Origin: Xiphydria camelus
Lineage: Eukaryota; Arthropoda; Insecta; Hymenoptera; Xiphydriidae
Direction: 5' to 3'
Length of the DNA stretch: 64,000 nucleotides
Assembly: GCA_963678675.1 (NCBI GenBank)
Contig: OY783200.1
Location: forward strand, 5,344,501 to 5,408,500
Both the position numbers and the translations under genes were made by a program. Numbering within the stretch: the stretch's first letter is position 1; every line of letters begins with the position of its first letter. Below are positions 55,765 through 64,000 of the stretch, piece after piece. Below the pieces are notes generated by a model, which was given only the letters and a program-made list of their open reading frames with translations, was not told where the DNA came from and ran no database searches.

Positions 55765-56153
55765 CCCTATTGAAAAGATCCTATAGAATCCCACAGACAA
55801 TTTCTATGGGAATCTGATATGCTTTTGACACAGCAATTCCCGATATCTATTAGAAAAGTTTAAGAAGGAGGAACAGCAATGCATTGGATTCCATGTGGAG
55901 CTGAGATGATGAATAGGGATTTACCAAATTTTATATGTATCCGTAAAAATAAGTAAAGTTGTTTTATTTGTAATTACTAATCGATCCTTACAAGTACACA
56001 TAGAATCCAATACATTCCCATTCGTCTCTCTCAGATTTTTATAAAAGGGTACCTGGAATTGTTGTGTCTGAAGAGCACATCAAGTTCCTATGAGAATTCT
56101 ACGGGGATTTTATAAGTTTTCTATGAGAACTCTATGATACTTCTTCAAAAGGG
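55765..56153. repeat. TIR element, family M5, copy 2
   Basis: The left end ccctattgaaaagatccta and the right end tacttcttcaaaaggg are inverted. The inside has gacacagcaattcccgatat and tacctggaattgttgtgtc, as in 33721-34161. Confidence 0.7.
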
Positions 56154-56239
56154 CATAGAAGTAATGTTTTGACCAGCGTAGAAGTAGTATCAAGAGACAC
56201 GGTAGTGTCTCGCGGTTATATTAACGCAAATAAATTTCG

Positions 56240-56910
56240 TTAGACATTCTTAAACTATTTTATGAGAGACATTTCAAAATATTATTTATATAGATATATG
56301 TATTCCAGCAGGATAATGCTAGAATATTTCAAATGTAATGTTTCGATTTTAACATCTGCAAAATATTTCATTTTTAAGACACTGAAATATTGTATTTCAA
56401 TCGAAACATCTGCAAAATGTTATCAGAATATTTAAAGTGTAATGTTTCAAATGAAATATCTCTAGAATATCTTACTCGAGATATTCTGAAATATTTTAAT
56501 CAAAATACCTAGAATATATTGTCAATATTTGAATTATAACATGTCAAATGAAATATTGTCAGAATATTTCATTTGAGACATTCTGCAACATTTCAATCGA
56601 AATATCTCCAAAATATTATTAGAATATTTCAAATATAATGTTTCAAATTAAATATCTCCGGAATATTTTATTTCAGAAACTTGCAATGTTTCAATCAAAA
56701 CATCTGCAAAATATCGTCAGAATATTTCAAAAGTAATGTCTCAAATGAAATATCTCCAGAATATCTCATTCAAGACATTCTATTTTAAAAATATCTAAAA
56801 TGTTATCAGAATATCTCATCTGAAATATTTTGTTTAAAATATCTGTAGAACGTTACTGGAATATCTCAAATGAAATATTTCAAATGAGATGTTTGAAATG
56901 TTCTGAACAC
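56240..56910. repeat. Degenerate tandem repeat, gaaatatc/agaatattt type
   Basis: More than ten imperfect units built from aaatgaaatatctccagaat and attttgagacattctgaaat-like words, unit size about 60-70 bases. No gene is supported. Bases 56911-57035 lead into the duplicated atlastin segment. Confidence 0.55.
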
Positions 56911-57174
56911 ATTACCGAGACGTTCTGTACTGTGTGGGTAGTGATCCTTTTCCCTCCCTTTCGATTTAATTACCAAATGTACGAAGAAATGCGACTTCCA
57001 ACTATGCGATGTGGTCTAAAGCAGAGTTCCACGCACAAATGACATGGCGATACATCAGTTTCAGAACAAGCGAAAGATGGGCAGCGAGTTCAGTCAAACG
57101 AAGAAGCTGCAGAATGTATGTCGAGGATCTGGAATGGGCTGAGGAACTCTGATGATTGTCCTCTCTCTGTGTTC

Positions 57175-57389
57175 ATGGACGAGTCCTTATACCTGCAATT
57201 CAAGGCGTACAACGAGAGCCAAAAAAAAATCAAGGCGGAGCGAACTCCCGCGGCATTCTTCATGATTGTCGTCACGATATACATTTTCTCGTTAGTCTTC
57301 AGACTCTTCGGTCTCTACACAATAGCGCATATCTGCAATCATGTCATAGGTGTGTGGTTCTTGATGTTCATGCTATGGCTGTTCATTAG
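57175..57389 (+). pseudogene. Copy of the atlastin membrane-hairpin exon
   Basis: The frame is open (within 57118-57423) with one codon inserted near the start ([13 protein letters not shown]) and a run of A replacing the IFK codons. The hydrophobic part keeps its pattern but differs in many residues, for example GVFGLFGLY to LVFRLFGLY and CNLVMGV to CNHVIGV. The donor AG|GTTGGT is kept; no AG acceptor is left at the start. The changes alter amino acids often, as under relaxed constraint. Confidence 0.75.
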
Positions 57390-57458
57390 GTTGGTATCGT
57401 TCGTTATTTCGATTCGCCGCTGATATTCCTCTGACATGTTTCCCTCGTTCCTCCGCAG

Positions 57459-57525
57459 GTATAGCGGAGAATTCAGCGAGCTGGGCACACAAATCGAAGA
57501 GCTCGCCACCGCTATGTGGGAGAAT
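57459..57525 (+). pseudogene. Copy of the atlastin post-membrane exon
   Basis: The same 67 bp with acceptor cctccgcAG and donor GAAT|GTAAGT intact. Only two residue changes (D to E and S to T). Of all copied exons this is the best preserved. Confidence 0.8.
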
Positions 57526-60041
57526 GTAAGTGAATTCGCGTCTCCCCTCTCGAGTCTCTCCGCGAGTCGTTCAATCTCACAATTGCGAAACGTTTCCCAA
57601 TTCCAAATCGCAGGCTTCACGGCCCCTATTTTTTTAAATTTATTTTAGGGGAAATACGGGAAATTTTAGCAAGAAAAGGGGAAAGTTTTTATTAAAAAGA
57701 AGTTCTTCTAGAAATTAGAAATGTGTAGTGGTTTTAAAAAGTAACCATTTTTAAGATATACCATATGAGGCTAAACTTACTCGCACAGGAAAGGAACTTG
57801 AATTACCATTATCTCATTATTTATGAACTTTTGGCGTACATCGATGTAAGGCTTTGTTACAAATAAAAAAATGTAATCTTCAAAAATATATATAAATATG
57901 AGCCAAAAGCTCATAAATGCTGAGATAATAGTAACTAAAGTTTCTTTCCTGATGCGAGTAAGTTTAGCCTCGCATGATACAATGAAACACCAATATTTAT
58001 TAAATGAAGGACGTTTTTTGTAACTTAAAAATGTATATCTTATGTTGTGTGTAACTTCGTGTATCAGAATCTGATTTATGGAAAAGAAACCATTTGCGAA
58101 TCGAGTTTCTGATCAGAAACATTCATTCAACTAAGTTATTACAGTTTCTGGCCATATTATTAAACGCACCTTGATTTGTTAATATAAAACACAGGTTTGG
58201 AGAAGAGAAAAAGCTACTATGTTTACTTCAACGTGTCTCAAAGAAAACATTTAACATCTTTGAATATTGGGGAATAATAAAACACGCGGTTTTAGTAGTA
58301 ATAATCATATATCTATTTACTTTTGTCACACACACACAAATGTTTAGATAGTCAACGAGATATACGTATTATTATTAACATTTACTCAAGATGTCTTTGG
58401 CGTCAGGCCTCACAGCATCCCTAAAATTTATTTTAGGGGAAATAGGGTACATTTTTTTACAATACCAATTTACAACAATACAATATGTAATCATCTTTCA
58501 AAGTATAAAAATGTACATATACCTATTATACAAAAAGGTCTAAAAATAAGACTAACTTAGTTTTTGCTAAGTTTTGATCTTCTTTTTAAGCTTTCTTTTA
58601 GATACCTATACACTTTTTCTATACTTTCTTTCAGTAGACCAGTTAAATGCAGTCTAGTTTAAACATGACTTGTACACTTAACAGAAACATAAAATAGCAA
58701 CTGCACGCACACTCTAATAATAATGAAAAACTGTTAAGGGTAAATAGGGACACACTGAGGCTTGCCGTCTACATATTTTATGAATACTATTAACGCATGC
58801 TCGTACGAAACTGAATTTCAATAATACACACTCAAAACATATCCACTCATTATTATCAGCAACGTAATTGACGCATTTTCATACTCATCCAAGATTATCC
58901 CAACAGTCTAATCAAATAACGTCATGAAAAATGCGTTCCTTTTATGGCACAGTAATTCTTCAGCATAATTCAATAATGGATGAGCTATATTATAAAGTCG
59001 GTCCTCGGAAATACAAAATTAAGGTGCGTCTGATAATACGACCAGGGATTATCAATTTTAGACGAAATATTGACGCAGATAGATAAACTAGAAGTTATGT
59101 TATTTTAGTAAAAAAAAATTAACCATTTTGACCCATTTCACGTAATCTGAAACCACCGAGGTGTATCTTTTTGCTTTGGTGTGAAAGTTGGCAAAATTTA
59201 TTCACATTAGCAGGCTCGTAATATCTCTGCCTCTGCTTACCTGTTTTTATGCACTGAAATACATTTTAATCGGCCTTATTTATTTATTTACGTGCCGCTA
59301 CCGTGTGGTTTTTTCATTTAATAGTCTACAAATTTATTATTCAATTTTTAGAAAATCGAACGCGATGCCATGAGCGTGATGGCTAACGCAATTTCAGTTA
59401 GATCTGACAGGCACCAATAACTCGAGCAATATTAGATTTATCGTGTTCTTACAGCAAATTCGAACACGGCAGCGACCCGTAAATTATTTCGCTGAATCCA
59501 GTATAATATATTACAGCGTCGTATCTGATCTCTATTGAGTGAATACGAGCCGCGTGACACATATGGCGTATTTTTTATTTTTTGAATTTTAGGATCTACT
59601 ATGTACTTACTCAGTTTTATTCAAGGGAGACTAGTTCAGCAGACGTGCTTGCTCAGTGAGAATTCGATGCTTATTGGATGATAGTAAATATTAACCAATA
59701 AGGATTGAATTGAGTGATTTTCACCTCATGAATCGGTTTACCGTGGCTATCACCTGACAAATTCTCTTGAGCTATTTTCAAAATCCCCAGAATTGAAAAA
59801 TGCCCCTTAAAGAACAAATTCAACTGAGAAGCTGAATAATAACTGGTTTTAGGAGGAAAAATATTGAATTATGAGAGAAAAAGGGAAAAATCGTGAGCTT
59901 TAGGGTGAAAAGGAGGAAACTTAAAAAATAGAGGAATGAAGGGAAACAGGGGACACGCTGTGAAGTCTGAAATCGCGCTGCGATTAGATTCGTCACACCC
60001 GAGCTCCAACTAATACGCAGCGTTTCTTTCAATGTCAACAG

Positions 60042-60215
60042 GTCATGCTGAGCGTGCGTCTCGTTCACAAACTGAGATACCTGATCCTATCCACCTTCTT
60101 TGCCGTTTTCACCTGCACCTTCCTCTACGTTTACCTGTGCAAACCTGCTGATGATTTACCTTACTTTCAGGCTGGTGCCACACAGCCGGAATGTCTTTCT
60201 GAATTCAGAATCTGA
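60042..60215 (+). pseudogene. Copy of the proximal terminal exon, fused into a Harbinger fragment
   Basis: The acceptor aatgtcaacAG is kept. The frame follows the parent exon up to VYLCK; then a deletion of about 38 bp removes the RRYI-stop part, and the frame reads on (PADDLPYF) into the inserted element, stopping at 60213. It would add 57 residues. Only A to T and R to C changes lie in the shared part. Confidence 0.65.
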
Positions 60216-60871
60216 ATTCAGAACGTACAGAATTATATGTAATTTAAATGAGGCAGCACACACGTCCGGATTTTTTCAGATTCTGAATTTTTCAGATCTA
60301 TCTGTTAAAAATGATGCGGCGAGCTCAGACACGCCGGAATCTGATTCTGAATGTAGTCCAGGCAATAAGGAGTTTTACCTTAAAAAAAATCAGGGTTTTG
60401 AAATTTGGTAGTTCAGCTCAGTTTCACATCCGGTGTGTCTCTCTTTCGGATTTTATCTCCCACCGATCCTAGTAGTTCATCAAATGATGCTAGTGACATT
60501 CTGTAGTAATCGAAGAATCTGTTAGGATGCTGTCGTAATTTTCTTGCAATAGTGTGATACTGGCTCTCCCTTATTCTATTCACATTAACACGGTGAATCC
60601 AATGTATTAACACGAATCGTTTGCGTTTTTTTTTAAATAAATAGCTAACAGTAGCGCGATAAGTATCAATTCTTCTTCCATACCGATCAACGATGTTCGC
60701 TAGCCGAGAAGCACGAGAATACTGACCTACCTGAAGTATCCGAATTCAGATTCTGAATTACGTCTCGGATTTCAGAAAGACATTCCGGCTGTGTGAGGTT
60801 GAGTGTCGGAATTCAGATTCTGAATTCCGTTTCTGAATTCAGAAAGGCATTCCGGCTGTGTGACACCAGCC
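60170..60871 (-). mobile_element. PIF/Harbinger element fragment inserted in the atlastin copy
   Basis: TIRs ggctggtgccacacagccgg and ccggctgtgtgacaccagcc. The flanking triplets are TCA (60167-60169) and TTA (60872-60874). The parent locus at 51764-51784 reads straight through (ttactttcagcctgagttt) without the insert. The subterminal word gaattcagaatctgaattc is repeated many times. On the minus strand it carries the start of a transposase (60413-60613) but not the rest, so it is non-autonomous. Confidence 0.8.
60413..60613 (-). pseudogene. N-terminal fragment of PIF/Harbinger (HARBI1-like) transposase
   Basis: 66 residues. Residues about 23-50 include ARKLRQHPNRFFDYYRMS and ASFDELLGSVGDKIRKRDT, a pattern typical of the N-terminal part of HARBI1-like nucleases (a ...FF.Y.RMS...FDELL... 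block). It stops before any of the catalytic acidic residues expected downstream. Full-length members are about 350-400 residues, so this is a deletion derivative. I rely on recognition of the family pattern, not on a search. Confidence 0.65.
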
Positions 60872-61308
60872 TTAGACTGAGTTTTTACGATTGATTTCCG
60901 AAACGCCTCTCGCGAATCATAGCCACGTTTCGCGATGTTCCGTCGCTTTCACTCTTTCGTTGCCCCGGTTCCGTTCGCACAGCCCACATTACGTTTCGTT
61001 AATTTCTCTCTCTCTCGTCGTCTCTTTCACCCCGTCGAAACGCTGCGCGATAAAGGGGAACCGCGGGGCTCGGAAAGGTATGATCGCTTGAGCACGAGAG
61101 GATTGTCGGCACGTGGCCCAGCTGTCGGGGAATTTCCAGAATCGGAAACTCTTGCGCACGAGCTCTTTAGAACTGAAAGAAAAATCGGTCCGAAAGATCT
61201 CGGTTTTCGATTCTGAGCAGCGATCTGGAAGGAACCCCGATAATGGCAGGAAATCTTCCGCGCGACACACGGGAGCGTCGCTAATTCTCCGTTTTTTGCT
61301 CTGCGCAG

Positions 61309-61410
61309 CTCATGAAGCCGCTCTATCAGCCGTTCGTGAAGCAATCGGTGTCCGTGACCGTGCAGCAGGACGCCACGACGACCGCCAACGGCAAGATGAA
61401 GCTGCCGTAA
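61309..61410 (+). pseudogene. Copy of the canonical terminal exon
   Basis: The acceptor tctgcgcAG and the stop TAA are kept; 33 residues instead of 43. A 30-bp in-frame deletion removes the alanine-rich middle. Changes include [13 protein letters not shown] to LMKPLYQPFVKQS. The amphipathic helix is weakened but the NGKMKLP end is unchanged. Confidence 0.75.
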
Positions 61411-61411
61411 C

Positions 61412-61492
61412 ATGTCATAACATAGCATTCAGTTTACACTGATTCGTTAAAATTACCAAAAGGGTGAATAAACCGCATAGTGTAAACGGGCT
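61412..61492. mobile_element. 81-bp insertion with a 5-bp duplication
   Basis: Present just after the copied stop codon and absent from the parent (52358). The flanking direct repeat is GTAAC (61407-61411 and 61493-61497). Internally, cagtttacact and agtgtaaac are inverted. A tiny TIR element. Confidence 0.65.
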
Positions 61493-61902
61493 GTAACGTT
61501 TCATTTCTACCGCGTCCCCCCACTGGTCCCCCCGGAAGGTACACATTCAGCCCTCGAAGGGACGAATCGCCGTCATGCACACGTTCTTACATTTTTATTT
61601 GCCTCGAAGCTCTGCGAAGCACCTTCGACTTTCCAAAGCGACGCGTCCTTCGTGCGCACCGAATCGCGCGTGCGGGTTGTGACGCGGCCGGAAGCTCGTT
61701 CCCTCGAGGACTGACCGAATGGCAGCGCGGCGGTACGTACGTGTCGTCGCAATCGTGTCGTTCGATCATTCTTCGCGTAACAATATTCCACAGTCGAAAG
61801 AGTCAGGAAAAGAGAGATCGCGAATGGTCTTTCGCCGGTGATCGTGCTACCTGCGTCGTGCGTTAAGAGAGTGAGACAAATGCGAGTTGTACACTAGGTA
61901 TT

Positions 61903-63003
61903 GGGTGATATGAATAAAATTGAGTTTGTACTCTGAGCACATACAGTATGTCCCGTGGATAACGCAAGTATTTGAATTTCCCTGACATTTGACTTTGGTA
62001 GTGCTTGGAACGGTGCTGTAGTTAGAGTTGGCTTCAGAAGAATGCGCTGCGTTCTTACGAGCCGTGTTTCGAGAGCGAAAAGTGTAAAACGTCTGATTTC
62101 CCGGGAACTGCCAATTCGGGAGATCGAAGCGTCTAACCTCGAAATTAACTGAATTTGTAAAAATAATGGTAAATAATGTGTAGAAGTGCTGAGAAATAAT
62201 CATACAGGTTTCGGAAACACGGCTCGTAAGAACGCAGCGCACTCTTCTGAAGCCAACTGTAACTACAGCACCGTTCCAAGCACTACCAAAGTCAAATGTG
62301 GGGGAAATTCAAATACTTGCGTTATATATCCACGGGGCATACTGTATACTCAAGAGCATGAGCTTTAAGTAGGAGTTTATACTTAATTTTTTATACTTAA
62401 ATCCATATGAATAAAATGTATCGCAGCTACAAGAGATACTCCTATATAAAAGGAGTAGATAGTCCTATTTACTGACTGCGCATTGCACAGGCGTCACAGA
62501 CAGGTCTCGACTTGTCAAATTACTTGGAGAACGTTTTCACGCAGTTGTGTGTGCAGTCATAATTGTCCAGTGCGTTTGATTATGAGTGATAGCGAAGAGA
62601 AAAGTTGTAACGGAACGAATCAGATAGGATTTGTTCTGTTTTTGCGCGACGGACTACGCGCCAAATTAATCTTGTGTGATTAATAAATTACATCATTTTA
62701 CGAAAAAACAAAACAATGCACTTTATTTGCGTGCTGTTCGAACTCAGTCATCACTTCTCCGCTGTCAAACTAAAACTGAGTCTCCCTCCAAGGAGACTCC
62801 ACTTATATGGAGTAGAAACTCAGACTGTTGAGCACAAACTCATTTTTAATCATACGAAAATTGAATTTATACTCACTTGAAGTTGTACATAAGAGTACCT
62901 ACTCATGGTGAGCATTTACTCTTAATTTTTATTCATACAGATTGGAGTATTTACTTCAGAATTTTGAGCATGAAGTACACGCTCCGCTTTATTCATATCA
63001 CCC
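61903..63003. mobile_element. Composite 1.1-kb TIR insertion
   Basis: The ends gggtgatatgaataaa and tttattcatatca(c)cc are inverted. A 3-bp ATT repeat lies on each side; the parent locus at about 52758 has a single copy (ggtattatcc). The inside has repeated ggagt / actcc words and a 66-codon frame (62483-62683) whose MSDSEEKSCNGTNQIGF part I cannot assign. A second element (61944-62344) is nested near the left end. Confidence 0.65.
61944..62344. mobile_element. Nested Tc1/mariner-type miniature element with long arms
   Basis: The ends cagtatgtcccgtggata and tccacggggcatactg are inverted, flanked by TA (61942-61943 and 62345-62346). The arms run about 130 bases (acgcaagtatttgaatttcc, ctttggtagtgcttggaacg, gcgttcttacgagccgtgtt) around a unique centre of about 130. 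The similar 60-codon and 131-codon frames on the two strands come from the arms. Confidence 0.75.
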
Positions 63004-63389
63004 ATTATCCTGATGTCCTGGAGTAGGAAGTAATAAGACGACGATATATGGGTAGAAAGTACGGACGAAATACTAAAATTGTGGTGTCGATGTGTAAAGG
63101 GTTATTAATAAATACTTTTGTATTTGTAAAATAACTTCTATTCCACTCGCAGAACCCGCAAACATCGTGTCCGCACAGCTTTATCATACTAGATTCCCCA
63201 CGAACGCAATCTGCAGGGCTTTAATTTCAGCCAGAAATTAAAAAATAATGCATTTTAATGCCTTTTTTTAAAAATGACCAATCTTTCCTCATTTTAGCAT
63301 TATGAAGGGATAAAAAAGGCGGTCTAATAACCACCGCAACACCGAGAACTCGTACGAATCGTTTACAACGTTTTAGCAGCGGAAAGGTA

Positions 63390-63687
63390 CCCTATTGAAA
63401 AAATATCACAGATTCTTATAGAAAACTTGTAAAATCCCATAAATTTCACATGGGAATTTGATGTGCTTCAGACATAGCAATTCCGCATACCCTTCCATAA
63501 AAATCTGAGAAAGATGAATGGGAATGTATTGGATTCTATGTGTATTTGTAGAAACAAATAAAATCTTGTAAGGTTCTATTAAATAATTAGAAATAGAACG
63601 GCGTGTATAGGTCTTTATTTTCTTTATGGGATTCAACTTGTTCTCTTACGGATACATATAAAATTCGGTAAATTCCTACCCTGGTGA
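63390..63687. repeat. TIR element, family M5, copy 3 (truncated)
   Basis: Left end ccctattgaaaaaatatcac, then cttcagacatagcaattccg, as in 33721-34161. The right end is lost near 63687. The 76-codon minus frame inside is repeat-derived. Confidence 0.65.
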
Positions 63688-63689
63688 AG

Positions 63690-64000
63690 ATATATTCCAG
63701 AATTTATCATAATTTGTCTATAAATAACCCAAAATTTCTCTGAAATTTGTCAATACTTTCTCTGAATTTCTGTCAGATTTCGGACATTTTTCAGAGAAAT
63801 TTCAGATATTTCAGATATATTTAAACACTTTTAGAGACGTTGTGGCTGTGAATTTCCAGAACTTCTATGAATTTCTCGGAAAAACTACGACCGCTGTGTC
63901 TCGAAATGTTCCTGAAAGATGATTTTCAACCTTTTCTCACAAGTCTTATGAATTTAGCAAAAACAACTCAGACTGAAAGTTCTCGAAATTTCTTTGAAAT
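63690..64000. repeat. AT-rich degenerate repeat to the window end
   Basis: Rich in atttctctgaaatttg and cagaaatttc words like 36520-37210 and 43381-44520. It may continue beyond the window. No gene. Confidence 0.35.

Larger units (their letters stand above)
57036..63325 (+). pseudogene. Partial tandem duplicate of the 3' half of atlastin
   Basis: Matches about 48357-53965 in order and orientation, introns included. It starts within the three-helix-bundle exon (ggcgatacatca), so the whole GTPase domain and promoter are missing. Remnants: end of bundle exon 57040-57114, hairpin exon 57175-57389, post-membrane exon 57459-57525, proximal terminal exon 60042-60215, distal terminal exon 61309-61410. 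Damage: two small deletions in the bundle exon, loss of the acceptor before the hairpin exon (ttcag is now gtgtt), many amino-acid changes in the membrane segments, and loss of the proximal stop. Added: insertions at 60170-60871, 61412-61492 and 61903-63003. About 0.9 kb of the 3' UTR equivalent is missing. It is probably non-coding, or at most a source of extra 3' exons. Confidence 0.85.

Noticed and set aside
57118..57423. Independent small membrane protein of 101 residues
   Set aside because: It is the copied atlastin hairpin exon read through lost splice sites; the N-terminal 18 residues come from former intron.
62483..62683. 66-codon frame with an MSDSEEKS start inside the composite insertion
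   Set aside because: No family recognised, and upstream residues are not protein-like; kept only as a note in the element entry.

Overview
This window looks like nuclear DNA of an arthropod, most likely a hymenopteran insect such as an ant, bee or wasp. That assignment is inference from four things: short spliceosomal introns, undepleted CpG in GC-rich blocks, (CT)n microsatellites, and a very high density of small terminal-inverted-repeat (TIR) elements around one insect-type gene. No prokaryotic features are present. Most long open frames lie in CpG-rich blocks or inside repeats and are not genes.

The one well-supported host gene is atlastin, the dynamin-like GTPase that fuses endoplasmic-reticulum membranes, on the + strand at about 45.1-53.6 kb. 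Core coding exons are 47021-47286, 47374-48156, 48225-48446, 48504-48718 and 48790-48856. There are two alternative terminal exons. The distal one (52227-52358) encodes the usual amphipathic C-terminal tail. The proximal one (51604-51720) would end the protein with an extra hydrophobic segment and a basic tip. Two upstream ATG exons, 45126-45231 and 38135-38192, both end in the phase needed to join the core exon, so alternative promoters are plausible.

About 8.7 kb downstream of its source, the 3' half of the gene is repeated in the same orientation (about 57036-63325). The copy has lost the GTPase part and a splice acceptor, has several coding changes, and carries four later insertions or rearrangements, so it is best read as a partial duplicated pseudogene. 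Aligning the two copies gives empty-site evidence for several small elements.

The rest, roughly 0-45 kb plus 54-57 kb, alternates between CpG-rich blocks of 0.4-1.7 kb and AT-rich stretches made of transposable elements. The clearest element is a complete Tc1-like transposon at 28311-30002 with an intact 348-residue transposase whose D/D/E spacing is 38 rather than 34. PIF/Harbinger-type elements are at 25551-25676, 26311-27048, 54081-54395, 54823-55137 and 60170-60871. A hAT-like element with a perfect 8-bp duplication is at 10384-11114, and a TTAA-flanked element at 27077-27818. There are large fold-back elements at 2956-4183 and 39112-39768, a four-unit array of dyad-symmetric repeats at 4900-6075, and about ten dispersed families of miniature elements. 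No intact tRNA, rRNA, CRISPR or operon structure was seen.
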